From the NCBI GenBank assembly GCA_026390015.1, contig JAPLGS010000098.1, positions 1 through 64,000 of the forward strand: a stretch of 64,000 nucleotides of DNA. Direction: 5' to 3'. The notes under the pieces were generated by a model. It was not told the DNA's origin and did not search any database. It saw only the letters and a list, made by a program, of their open reading frames with translations. Numbering within the stretch: position 1 is the stretch's first letter; every line of letters begins with the position of its first letter. This DNA is from Chloroflexota bacterium (lineage in GTDB: Bacteria; Chloroflexota; Anaerolineae; Anaerolineales; Villigracilaceae). The position numbers were made by a program, and so were the translations under genes. This document shows, one piece after another, positions 34,728-43,519 of the stretch.

Positions 34728-35366
34728 ATGAAAATATTAATTGTTGATGACCATATTATCTTTCGCGAAGGATTGGCTTCCATTATTCGCGCCGAACCTG
34801 ATATTGAAATTGCAGGAATGGCCGGGTCTGTCCGTGAAGCTGTTGCGATGGCAGGCAGGATAAAGCCGGACATCATTTTGATGGATTTTTCGTTGCCGGA
34901 TGGAACCGGAGCTGACGCCACCCGTCAAATCCTTGGTGAGCATGCCGATTGTAAGATACTTTTTCTAACCATGTCTGAAGAGGATGACGATCTGTTTGCC
35001 GCAATTCGGAGCGGTGCCAAGGGATATCTACTTAAAGATATGCATCCGACAAAGCTTGTTTCTGCAATACGGTCAGTGCATAAAGGGGAGAGTGTCCTGT
35101 CAGGTCCCATGACCCTGCAATTAATGAAGGAAATATCCGAGTCAAAGAGTTCCGTTTTCCATCAAGAAGGATTGCCCACGCTTACTCCGAGGGAATTGGA
35201 AGTGATACGGGAGATAGCGAAAGGGAAGAGTAACGAGGATGTTGGGCAGGAGCTTTCCCTTTCCGTGAACACAGTTAAATATTATGTACATTCAATCCTT
35301 GAGAAACTCGAGCTCAAAAATCGAAGAGAGGCTGTTGCTTATGCAAGAAGGCATGGCCTGATTTAG
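34728..35366 (+). CDS. NarL/FixJ-family response regulator
   Basis: A 212-residue regulator from ATG 34728. The receiver domain has the acidic pair in LIVDDHIIFREGL, the phospho-acceptor Asp in IILMDFSLPDGTGAD, and the conserved Lys in GYLLKDMHPTKL. The C-terminal LuxR-type HTH reads LTPRELEVIREIAKGKSNED and NTVKYYVHSILEKLELKNRR. No histidine kinase is adjacent, so it is an orphan. Upstream codons from 34698 have no ribosome site. Its position between the riboswitch lipoprotein and the oxidase suggests a role in the same locus, but this is inference. Confidence 0.92.
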   Translation: MKILIVDDHIIFREGLASIIRAEPDIEIAGMAGSVREAVAMAGRIKPDIILMDFSLPDGTGADATRQILGEHADCKILFLTMSEEDDDLFAAIRSGAKGYLLKDMHPTKLVSAIRSVHKGESVLSGPMTLQLMKEISESKSSVFHQEGLPTLTPRELEVIREIAKGKSNEDVGQELSLSVNTVKYYVHSILEKLELKNRREAVAYARRHGLI

Positions 35367-35408
35367 AAGGATTAAGAAGGATTAAAAAAGGATTAACTCT
35401 TTTGCCTT

Positions 35409-35436
35409 AAAAGCCTACCCGAGATGGATAGGGTTT
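35409..35436 (+). terminator. Terminator after the response regulator
   Basis: AAAAGCCTACCC-GAGA-TGGATAGGGTTTTT repeats the design of the terminator at 10071. The stem has one bulged base. Confidence 0.72.
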
Positions 35437-35632
35437 TTCTATCCCACATGAGTGGGTAAGGTGGATGTTCAATAGCTTTGTGATGCGATATTCTTAGGCT
35501 GTGAAAGATATATTTTCAGTGGTTTAGAGCTGTTTATAAAAAAGGAAACGGAGGTAAAACGAAACTATAACAATAAAAATAACAACTGGCATATCGATAA
35601 ACATCATTTATTTATTTATCAATGGAGAAAAT
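35437..35632 (+). other. Leader region of the multicopper oxidase gene
   Basis: About 200 AT-rich bases with no gene. GGAGGTAA at 35549 is not followed by a start in the oxidase frame. A good ribosome site GGAGA at 35624-35628 precedes ATG 35633. Confidence 0.5.
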
Positions 35633-35651
35633 ATGAAAAAACAATACACTA
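35633..35651 (+). other. A6 tract placing the best start out of frame with the oxidase
   Basis: ATG 35633 has a proper ribosome site and is followed by AAAAAA (35636-35641). In the sequence as given its frame ends soon after. With five A's it would read MKNNTLMIFALMFGGFGQAQ and run on into the oxidase, forming an ideal signal peptide. The tract may be a phase-variable or slippage site, or a sequencing error. Confidence 0.6.
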
Positions 35652-38600
35652 ATGATCTTCGCCCTCATGTTTGGAGGCTTTGGTCAGGCGCAAGCGCAGG
35701 GACAAACTGCGTTGCCCAAGCAGAACGCCCTCGCGGCTCCTGCTGCGGTTACCTTCACCGAGACGGATGTGACTAAGGTACCGCATTACTTCGGACCCTT
35801 CCCGAACTATGCCAACAGCCCGCAGACAGTTCCTAATGCTATTGTTGCGATCGCTCCCCCCGTTGCAGGTACGACGGCGACGGCCAATGCAATAGTCAAC
35901 CCTGTGGATGGTTCCATTTCAGGGTTCACCATTACAAATCCTGGCGGCGGCTATACCGTTGCTCCACTCGTCTCGATCACGGGATTAGGCACGCTGGCAG
36001 CAGCGACCGCCGTGGTTGACCCCACCGGTATCGTTAACTCGATTACTCCGGATGTGGGTGGAGCTGGATCTGGATACACTGCTCCCTCTGTCGCCATCAC
36101 GGGCGGCGGCGCGACTACAGACGCGACTGCCACCGCTACCGGTGGCGTTGATGCTCTCATTAACATTACTAACGGAGGCACTGGTTTCACCCAGCAGCCT
36201 ATGGTTACTTTCTCCCTTCCCAATGATCCGGCAGGTATACAAGCTACCGGGTCCGCGACGATGAACCTACTTGGCGTAGTTGACTCGATCACGGTTGTGG
36301 AGCCGGGCTCCGGATATACATCCGCCCCAGATGTGACGATTACCGATGGAATCGGGCCGATTTTCGGAAACGGAACAGGCGCGACCGCCACGGCAACCTT
36401 GCACATCACCGGATTCACCATGAACACCTTTGGCACCGGATATACATCTGCCCCACTCGTGACAATCAGCGATGATATTTTGCTCGGTGGCATTGGTTTA
36501 GGCGCTACTGCCACACCCACGATGACCTATGGATCCATCACGGGCTTTACCATTACTAACCCTGGCTCCGGCTATCTCACTCCGGGCATTAAGAAGTTCG
36601 TTGATACGCTGCCAGGTTTGGGAGCCGCAGGGGCGAACAACCTCGGCAATTATATTTCGATCGCCGTCGCGGATACCACTACGTATCCGGGCACCGATTA
36701 CTACGAGATCGCGGTTGTCCAGTACCGACAGCGGATGTCCAGCAGCCTGCCAGGGCAGGGGACGCTTCTGCGCGGCTACGTTCAGCTTTCGACAGCTGTG
36801 GTTCCGGGCGCGCATGTTCAACTGACCAACGCAAATCTTGATCCGAATATTGCCCCTACTGATATCGTCGGATACTTTGGCGTAGACAGTCCACGCTATC
36901 TTGGAGCGACGATCGTCGCCCAAAGGGATAGGCCCGTTCGAATTCTGTTCCGTGACCTGCTTCCAACAGGCGTTGCCGGGGACTTGTTCCTGCCGGTCGA
37001 CACCACAGTTATGGGCTCAGGTCCGGGACCCCTTGCTAGTATGGCGGCTCCTCTGAATAATGGTACCGTCGTGGATGAAATTCGCAACCCGATATGTAAT
37101 GCGGGATTTAATGCGGCCGCGCCGAACGAGTGCTATACACAAAACCGCGCCACCCTGCATCTTCACGGTGGAATTACCCCGTGGATCAGCGATGGCACCC
37201 CGCACCAATGGATCACACCTGCTGGCGAGAATACCTCCTATCCACAGGGCGTCAGCGTAAGCAACGTTCCCGATATGCCCGATCCAGGCCCCGGGGCGCA
37301 GACCTTCTTCTACACCAATCAGCAAAGCGCGCGTTTGATGTTCTATCACGACCACTCCTGGGGCATTACCCGCCTGAACGTTTACGCGGGTGAGGCTGCC
37401 GGCTACGTGCTGACCGACTCAACCGAGGCGGCGCTGATGGCTGGCCCACTCAAGAGTGTTGGCCTCGGCATTCCACTCATCATCCAGGATAAAACCTTCG
37501 TGCCGAGCCCGACAGAGCTTGCCAGGCAAGACCCGACCTGGAACGCTGCTCTTTGGGGTGGCGAGGGAAATCTGTGGTTACCGCACGTCATGATGCCCGC
37601 GCAGAACCCAGGTTCCAGCACAGGCCAAAGTAATTTTGGCCGCTGGATGTATGGCCCATGGTTCTGGCCGCCCGCTTCACCAAAATATGGCCCGATCGCC
37701 AACCCGTACTTCGACCCGTTCTGTGACCCCAATCTAATCCTTGCGGATGGGAGCAACCAGTTCTGTGAGCCTCCATTGATCCCTGGCGTCCCGAATCTGT
37801 CAGTAGGCATGGAAGCGTTCAACGATACCCCCATCGTCAACGGTGTGGCTTATCCAACAGTTACACTTGACCCGAAGCCTTACCGCTTCCGCATTCTCAA
37901 TGCAGCCAATGATCGCTTCATGAACCTGCAATGGTATGTGGCTGATTCCGCCACAGCTAGCACTGGTCTAAACGCACTGGGCCAGCCCATCGGCGGCACC
38001 GAGGTCGCTCTGAACGCCGCTGAAGTAGCTGCCGCTCAGACTAACCCGGATATCTCCCCGACTCCAAACACACTCGCCAGCCCGGTAGGACCCAATTGGG
38101 TTCAGATCGGCACCGAGGGCGGCTTCCTGCCGACCCCGACGGTTGTCAGTGGCAGTCAGATAACCACTTTTATCACCAATCCGACCCGCTTCGATGTGGG
38201 CAACGTTGATAAGCACTCACTCCTGCTGGGAACAGCTGAGAGAGGTGACGTTATTGTTGACTTCTCGAAGTACTCAGGCAAGACCCTGATCCTCTATAAC
38301 GATGCCCCGGCAGCTTTCCCGGCACGCGTCGCCAACTATGACTACTATACAGGTGGCCCAGACTTGACCGGCTCAGGCGGAGCTCCAACCACCCTGGCTG
38401 GCTACGGCCCCAATACCCGCACCATTATGCAGGTCAAGATCGCTGCGAAACCTGCCGCTGCCGCCTTCAATATGGTTCCTCTCAATGCGGCTTTCGCGCA
38501 TCATAATGATGCTGCCGGGAAACCCGCTGGCGTGTTTGAATCCTCACAGGACCCGATCATCGTCGGTCAGGCCGCCTACAACACAGCTTACGGCACCGCG

Positions 38601-41600
38601 TTCCGCAGTGCGGCCCCCAATGATGGGTTTGCCAGAATTAATGACATGTCCCTCACGTTCAACACCCTGTTGACCGGTGGTACACCCACTGCAACACCTT
38701 TGAACACATTAACCATCCCGTTCGAGAACAAGGGCATGCACGACGAGATGAACTCGGCTGTCTTTGATGAGTTTGGCAGAATGAGCGCCAACCTCGGCCT
38801 GGAAGCGCCGGGCGCCACGCCTCTCACACAGAATATCATCCTATACCCATACATCAACCCGACATCTGAGTTTATGACGGGGATCGAGCTGCCTTACGGC
38901 GCCTCGGGCACCCTAAAGGCGGCCAAGATCTCTTCGGCTGCTGATGGGACCGAGATCTGGAAGATCACGCACAACGGCGTGGATACGCACCCGATCCACT
39001 TCCATCTGTTCAACGTGCAGATCCTCAACCGCATCACGTGGGACAACATCATCATCAAACCCGAAGCAAGTGAACTCGGTTGGAAGGACACCATCAGGGT
39101 AAGCCCGCTCGAAGATACCATCATCGCTCTGCGTCCGATCGTGCCCAAGAGTCCCTTCGGTTTGTGGGACAGTATCCGGCCCCTGAACCCGGCCATGCCG
39201 ATCGGTGACAAATCGGGCTTCAACAACACAGACTTCAAAGGCAATCCTCTGACCGGCGTGAATATCATCTCTAACCAGATGACCAACTTCGGCTGGGAGT
39301 ATGTTTGGCACTGCCACATCCTCGGCCACGAAGAGATGGATATGATGCGCCCGATCAAGGTTGACGTATCGCGTGCCATGCCGGCAGCCCCTGTATTAAG
39401 TTCTACAGGAAGCTCAGGAGGTAAGGTCAATCTGTCCTGGACAGATGGCACTCCAATCGACTATAACGCTCTCAATCCCGCTTCCTGGGGTGATCCCTCT
39501 GCTGAAATTGGCTACCGGGTTGAACGGTCAGACCATGGCGCAAATGTTTTTGCTACAACATGGAAAGCCCTTGCCAATCAAACCAGCCTCCCCGATGCGA
39601 CAACGAATCAATTCAACTCGTATGATTATCGTGTGGTTGTTTATAACGTTGCCGGAGAAGCTACATCCAATGTCATAACAGTGGATCCGGCTCCCCTGGG
39701 CGCACCAACCTTTTTGGTAGCAACAGCGTTCAGTTCGAACCAGATCAATTTGACCTGGGTCAACAATGCCTCTACCCAAATTGGTTTTACAGTTGAACGC
39801 GCGCCGGTTACAGCTGGAATACCAGGTGCCTTCGTAACCATTGGTACAGTTCCTTCATTAGATCCTTTAGGTGCCACTATCGCTTTTAGCGATGGCACCC
39901 CACCGCTTACACCCAAGACAACCTATGCTTACCAGGTGAACGCTTACAACGCTATAGTTGGGCCGTCGTCCAACGTCGCCACAGCCACTACATTTGATTT
40001 GGCTCCGACCGCTCCGACCGCTCTGACTGCCTCAGTATTCAGCACGACCCAGGTGAATTTGGCCTGGACTGATACTTCCAGCAATGAGACCAACTTTGTT
40101 CTCGAGCGCGCTGTCAACGGTGCAGCTTTCGCGGTACTCGCCACGCTGCCTGCTAATACGAAAACCTACAATGATACAGCGGTCGCCGCTGGCAATGACT
40201 ACGCTTACCAGGTGAAGGCTATCAATTTAGGAGGCTCATCGCCTTATTCGAACACTGCCAGCGTCAGCATCATCGCCGCTCCGATAGCGCTGACCGCCAC
40301 CGCGGTTAGTGCAAGCCAGGTGAATCTAACCTGGTCTGATACATCCACCAATGAGACTGGCTTCAGCATCGAACGCTGCGCTGGCGCTAGCTGCACCACC
40401 TTCCTCCAGGTTGGAACTGTGGCCGCAAATGTCGCAAATTACAGTGACATGACGACCGCTCCTGTTACAACTTATGTTTATCAGGTGATCGCAACCAACT
40501 TACTTGGTGTCTCCAAGCCATCCAGTACTGCTACAGTTACCACGCTGGATGTGCCGCCCGCCGCTCCCACTGCTTTGAGTGCGCTCCTGGTGAATGGCCC
40601 GCAGGTTGCCCTGACTTGGACCGATAATGCCACTAACGAAACCGGCATGGTGGTCGAAAGTTCTCTCAATGGCGCAGCTTTCACAGTAATCGCTACGCTC
40701 CCTGCCAACACGGTCAGCTACACAGACCTTACAGTGATCGGTGGCAATACCTACGTTTACCAGGTGAAGGCTACCAATTCAGGAGGCTCATCGGCTTATT
40801 CAAACACAGCCACGATGATTGTCCCCATTCCTCCGGCAGCTCCAACAGTGCTGACAGCAACATTGCTCGGCAACCCAACGAGCGTCCAGTTGAGGTGGAC
40901 AGATAACGCCACTACCGAAACCGGCTTTGTGGTTGAGCGTTGCGCAGGCGTTGGCTGTACCACGTTCGCCTTGATTACGACTGTCGCAGCCAGAAATGGC
41001 ACAGGCAATGTGACCTTCACAGACGGCACCGTATTGTTAGGTACCAGCTACTCTTACCGGGTATTTGCTATAAACGCAGGCGGCTCGTCACTTCCCTCGA
41101 ACGTAGCTACCCTGACCATTGGCAGCCTTCCCGCTGCTCCAACCGCCCTGACTTACACTTTGGGTACCAACCCGCTTCGAGTTCGCCTGACCTGGTTTGA
41201 TAACGCCATAGACGAGACCAATTTCGTTCTGGAACGTTCCATCAATGGTGGAGCTTTCACAACACTCGCCACCGTTGGAGCCCTCCAGGGCACAGGCACC
41301 AGGAACTATACAGACGGTACGGTTTTGGCTGGCAACACCTATGCTTACAGAGTGAAGGCAGTCAATTTGGTAGGCTCATCGGCTTACTCGAACGTATTAT
41401 CTGTCAGTCTCTTGCTCCCAGCTGCTCCCTCAAGCGCAAACGCCTCCGCAATTCTGGTTGGCACTAGCGACCGGGTGACCTTGACATGGGTTGACAATGC
41501 CAATAACGAAACCAGCTTCACGATCCAGCGTGCCACCAACGCGACATTCACAGCCGGGTTGGGAAACACCTCTGTAGCTGCAAACGCCACCACTTTTGGA

Positions 41601-41708
41601 AGTACCGTTAATCGTGGTCGAACGTACTACTACCGCATTCAGACGGTCAATGCAATCGGTGTATCTGCCTGGGTGAATTTCACACCCTTCCCGATCGTCA
41701 CTCCGTAA
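35652..41708 (+). CDS. Giant secreted multicopper oxidase with FN3 repeats
   Basis: In the given sequence the frame starts at ATG 35652; a +1 correction in the A6 tract adds the natural start at 35633. Residues 1-17 form the rest of a signal peptide. Residues 75-320 hold at least six GSGYTSAPxVTI-type beta repeats. The oxidase core follows with all four copper motifs: HLHG (503-506), HDH (566-568), HPIHFH (1113-1118) and HCHILGHEEM (1220-1229, Cys as T1 ligand with Met axial). From about 1240 to 2018 there are eight fibronectin type III domains, such as NLTWSDTSTNETGFSIERCA. It probably oxidises metal ions or phenolics at the cell surface; Mn(II) oxidation is one candidate. The FN3 tail may bind sugars or the wall. 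Confidence 0.9.
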   Translation: MIFALMFGGFGQAQAQGQTALPKQNALAAPAAVTFTETDVTKVPHYFGPFPNYANSPQTVPNAIVAIAPPVAGTTATANAIVNPVDGSISGFTITNPGGGYTVAPLVSITGLGTLAAATAVVDPTGIVNSITPDVGGAGSGYTAPSVAITGGGATTDATATATGGVDALINITNGGTGFTQQPMVTFSLPNDPAGIQATGSATMNLLGVVDSITVVEPGSGYTSAPDVTITDGIGPIFGNGTGATATATLHITGFTMNTFGTGYTSAPLVTISDDILLGGIGLGATATPTMTYGSITGFTITNPGSGYLTPGIKKFVDTLPGLGAAGANNLGNYISIAVADTTTYPGTDYYEIAVVQYRQRMSSSLPGQGTLLRGYVQLSTAVVPGAHVQLTNANLDPNIAPTDIVGYFGVDSPRYLGATIVAQRDRPVRILFRDLLPTGVAGDLFLPVDTTVMGSGPGPLASMAAPLNNGTVVDEIRNPICNAGFNAAAPNECYTQNRATLHLHGGITPWISDGTPHQWITPAGENTSYPQGVSVSNVPDMPDPGPGAQTFFYTNQQSARLMFYHDHSWGITRLNVYAGEAAGYVLTDSTEAALMAGPLKSVGLGIPLIIQDKTFVPSPTELARQDPTWNAALWGGEGNLWLPHVMMPAQNPGSSTGQSNFGRWMYGPWFWPPASPKYGPIANPYFDPFCDPNLILADGSNQFCEPPLIPGVPNLSVGMEAFNDTPIVNGVAYPTVTLDPKPYRFRILNAANDRFMNLQWYVADSATASTGLNALGQPIGGTEVALNAAEVAAAQTNPDISPTPNTLASPVGPNWVQIGTEGGFLPTPTVVSGSQITTFITNPTRFDVGNVDKHSLLLGTAERGDVIVDFSKYSGKTLILYNDAPAAFPARVANYDYYTGGPDLTGSGGAPTTLAGYGPNTRTIMQVKIAAKPAAAAFNMVPLNAAFAHHNDAAGKPAGVFESSQDPIIVGQAAYNTAYGTAFRSAAPNDGFARINDMSLTFNTLLTGGTPTATPLNTLTIPFENKGMHDEMNSAVFDEFGRMSANLGLEAPGATPLTQNIILYPYINPTSEFMTGIELPYGASGTLKAAKISSAADGTEIWKITHNGVDTHPIHFHLFNVQILNRITWDNIIIKPEASELGWKDTIRVSPLEDTIIALRPIVPKSPFGLWDSIRPLNPAMPIGDKSGFNNTDFKGNPLTGVNIISNQMTNFGWEYVWHCHILGHEEMDMMRPIKVDVSRAMPAAPVLSSTGSSGGKVNLSWTDGTPIDYNALNPASWGDPSAEIGYRVERSDHGANVFATTWKALANQTSLPDATTNQFNSYDYRVVVYNVAGEATSNVITVDPAPLGAPTFLVATAFSSNQINLTWVNNASTQIGFTVERAPVTAGIPGAFVTIGTVPSLDPLGATIAFSDGTPPLTPKTTYAYQVNAYNAIVGPSSNVATATTFDLAPTAPTALTASVFSTTQVNLAWTDTSSNETNFVLERAVNGAAFAVLATLPANTKTYNDTAVAAGNDYAYQVKAINLGGSSPYSNTASVSIIAAPIALTATAVSASQVNLTWSDTSTNETGFSIERCAGASCTTFLQVGTVAANVANYSDMTTAPVTTYVYQVIATNLLGVSKPSSTATVTTLDVPPAAPTALSALLVNGPQVALTWTDNATNETGMVVESSLNGAAFTVIATLPANTVSYTDLTVIGGNTYVYQVKATNSGGSSAYSNTATMIVPIPPAAPTVLTATLLGNPTSVQLRWTDNATTETGFVVERCAGVGCTTFALITTVAARNGTGNVTFTDGTVLLGTSYSYRVFAINAGGSSLPSNVATLTIGSLPAAPTALTYTLGTNPLRVRLTWFDNAIDETNFVLERSINGGAFTTLATVGALQGTGTRNYTDGTVLAGNTYAYRVKAVNLVGSSAYSNVLSVSLLLPAAPSSANASAILVGTSDRVTLTWVDNANNETSFTIQRATNATFTAGLGNTSVAANATTFGSTVNRGRTYYYRIQTVNAIGVSAWVNFTPFPIVTP

Positions 41709-41720
41709 TTCGTATCACAC

Positions 41721-41751
41721 TTACGGCGTCAGTCTCTGGCTGACGCCGTAA
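41721..41751 (+). terminator. Strong hairpin after the multicopper oxidase
   Basis: TTACGGCGTCAG pairs perfectly with CTGACGCCGTAA around a 7-base loop, 13 bases after the stop. There is no T-run on either side, so it could be a transcript-end stabiliser as much as a terminator. Confidence 0.65.
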
Positions 41752-41778
41752 GAAGATCACAACTTAACTAATATCGAT

Positions 41779-41818
41779 TGTCGCCATTCTTTTCTCTAAG
41801 GAGCAATGAATGGCGACA
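41779..41818 (+). promoter_or_regulatory. Two consecutive hairpins in the leader of the next gene (first)
   Basis: TGTCGCCATTC (41779-41789) pairs with GAATGGCGACA (41808-41818), an 11-bp perfect stem. The second hairpin begins at 41842. They precede the secreted protein gene at 41900. Confidence 0.5.
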
Positions 41819-41841
41819 TTTGATTTGATGTAATTATGCTG

Positions 41842-41879
41842 GCTATTGCCAGGGCTGCTGGTCAGCCCGGGCAATGGCA
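41842..41879 (+). promoter_or_regulatory. Second leader hairpin before the secreted protein gene
   Basis: GCTATTGCC-A-GGGCTG, loop CTGGT, CAGCCC-G-GGCAATGGC gives a 15-bp stem with one mismatch and one G-T pair. It ends 21 bases before ATG 41900, close to the ribosome site AAGGAGG. Confidence 0.55.
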
Positions 41880-41899
41880 GGAATGTTTAAGGAGGCTAT

Positions 41900-42796
41900 A
41901 TGTTATCCAGATCACTTCGGTTTTTTGTGTTCTTTTTGATCGTGGCTGGCTTGCTGTCTTTAGGGAACTTTCCCAACAATGTTCAGGCGCAAGCCTCTAC
42001 GGGTAAATTGAATTTAGAGGTCAACGCTCCAGCCTTTCAGACAGGTTCCATTTTTACCCAGCCTGTCGACCCGGCGGGTAAGCTTTTCCAATCTTCATGG
42101 TTGGACCCAGACGGCAGTGATTATGATCAGTATGTCTGGGATAATTTCACGCTCCAGTCAGACCAATCCATTACTGAAATTGACTGGTTCGGTGGATACG
42201 ACCCGGCGAAGTTCGGTGCTGGCGGAGCCGTGCTTGACTTTAGCGTTGAGATATTTGCTTCCAGCGCCGCTGGCTTACAACCAGATGTGGCTAATCCGCC
42301 ACTGGCGCAATATCAAACCGGGGGGAAGGCAGGCGAAGTTTCGATTGGGGTGGTCGGCGGAACGCCAATGTATTCTTATGCATTTAGCCTACCGACACCA
42401 TTTACAGCCACGGCAGGCGTCAAATATTGGGTGCAGATCGAAGCCTTCCAACACGGCGCCCCTGATTGGGGGATCGCGGCAGGAACGGGTGGAAACGGAA
42501 GTTATTTCCGCAAGACAGCCAGTCCCGGTGGGGATGGCTTGTATCAGAGCATGCCGGGAGACTCCGCCTTTACTTTGCTGGCTCCAACGACCGATACGAT
42601 CACCTCGACTCCACCGGCTACCGAAACAGCCACTTTAACGGTAGCGCCGATATCAACATCCACAGAGATGCCCGTTGATATATCCACGGCGACTACGGCG
42701 CCAATAAATACCCCGACCCCGACACCGAAGCCTCCCATACTTCCATGCCTCGGGCTGATCTTGTTGGTATTCCTCGCTCTGGTAACGCGCCGCTGA
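41900..42796 (+). CDS. Secreted protein with Thr/Pro stalk and C-terminal membrane anchor
   Basis: A signal peptide (LRFFVFFLIVAGLLSLGNFP, cleavage near VQAQ) is followed by a beta-rich domain (FQSSWLDPDGSDYDQYVWDN, ITEIDWFGGYDPAKFGAGGA, KYWVQIEAFQHGAPDWGIA). A Thr/Pro-rich stalk of about 45 residues (for example PATETATLTVAP, TPTPTPKPP) follows. The end, ILPCLGLILLVFLALVTRR, is one membrane span with a basic tail, as in C-terminally anchored surface proteins. I do not recognise the ectodomain. It follows the oxidase by about 190 bases and may belong to the same surface locus. Confidence 0.75.
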   Translation: MLSRSLRFFVFFLIVAGLLSLGNFPNNVQAQASTGKLNLEVNAPAFQTGSIFTQPVDPAGKLFQSSWLDPDGSDYDQYVWDNFTLQSDQSITEIDWFGGYDPAKFGAGGAVLDFSVEIFASSAAGLQPDVANPPLAQYQTGGKAGEVSIGVVGGTPMYSYAFSLPTPFTATAGVKYWVQIEAFQHGAPDWGIAAGTGGNGSYFRKTASPGGDGLYQSMPGDSAFTLLAPTTDTITSTPPATETATLTVAPISTSTEMPVDISTATTAPINTPTPTPKPPILPCLGLILLVFLALVTRR

Positions 42797-42815
42797 CAAT
42801 TCAATTTATATCTCT

Positions 42816-43084
42816 TATACTCCAAACGGGCAGGTTTTTAACTTTTCAAAACACTGAAAACACCCGAAAATTGTAATAGTCAGCAATAGGTTGAACATTT
42901 TTTGAACCACTGAGGCACGAAGCCGCTGAGAAAAGCAAGGTGCAAACTCCGTGTCTCAGGGACTCCGTGGTAAAAGGTTTTTGTTCAACCGTTATCTGAC
43001 CATTACAGAAAACACCCGAAAATGCTCGCAAATAGCGCATCTTTTGGCTTTCCAAAGATTAAGATTTCACCCGTTTGGAGTATA
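42816..43084. repeat. Fold-back element with 15-bp terminal inverted repeats
   Basis: TATACTCCAAACGGG (42816-42830) is inverted exactly as CCCGTTTGGAGTATA (43070-43084). The 269 bases between encode nothing and themselves contain a second inverted-repeat element (42872-43007). This nested layout suggests non-autonomous mobile elements. Confidence 0.68.
42872..43007. mobile_element. Putative 136-bp MITE with 16-bp direct repeats
   Basis: Ends TGTAATAGTCAG... and ...CTGACCATTACA are imperfect inverted repeats (extended to about 24 bases including GGTTGAAC/GTTCAACC). Directly outside them GAAAACACCCGAAAAT is repeated (42856-42871 and 43008-43023), as a target-site duplication would be. The inner sequence, with CCACTGAGGCACGAAG and GGGACTCCGTGGTAA, is a fold-back of the CACGGAG-type. 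No gene is inside. Confidence 0.62.
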
Positions 43085-43200
43085 TAAGGAGAGGACTCGG
43101 CTCCTATAAGGAGAAGACTCGGCTCCTGTGAGGAGAAGACTCGGCTCCTGTGAGGAGAAGACTCGGCTCCTGTGAGGAGAGGACTTGGCTCCTATAAGGA
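43083..43200 (+). repeat. Five 22-bp tandem repeats with internal GGAG/CTCC hairpins
   Basis: The unit is TGTGAGGAGAAGACTCGGCTCC. Units start at 43083, 43105, 43127, 43149 and 43171, with a partial sixth from 43193. Variants are TATA/TGTG at the start, GAAG/GAGG in the middle and CTTG for CTCG in unit 5. Each unit folds as GGAG...CTCC. The unit resembles no gene, and no spacers separate units, so it is not a CRISPR. Confidence 0.9.
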
Positions 43201-43235
43201 AAAATTATTTTCTAGTAAAGAAAAATTATTTTCTA
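43199..43235 (+). repeat. Two copies of an AT-rich 21-bp-period repeat
   Basis: GAAAAATTATTTTCTA occurs at 43199-43214 and 43220-43235, next to the 22-bp array. The rest of the region up to 43519 holds a CACAGAG.../...CTCTGTG inverted pair near 43270-43327 but no gene. Confidence 0.7.
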
Positions 43236-43519
43236 TACCAAGCACGGGCATAAATTACGCTTTTCACAGGGTAATAAGCGCACAGAGAAAAATGAGATTT
43301 TAAGAGGTTTTCCTCAAAGCTCTCTGTGGCAAAAGTTTGGGGAGGCAAAACCTCAGTCCTTTGCCTGTTGGGCGGGATGGAATTTTTGCTAAAACAACAA
43401 GTCGCTTCAGTTGAGAGGCAAAGTGAAAGTTGATACCTTTCAAATAACTTGGCGTAAGTTTTGAATAATCAAAGCTTTGAGATAAAATCTGGATATTCCA
43501 ATTTGCGAGGAGCATATCC

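Noticed and set aside
35951-36520. Minus-strand open frames over the oxidase and the giant surface protein
   Set aside because: They are mirror frames of low-complexity Thr/Gly/Ala-rich coding sequence with no ribosome sites or family features.
43083-43200. CRISPR array
   Set aside because: The repeats are contiguous with no unique spacers and there are no cas genes in the window.
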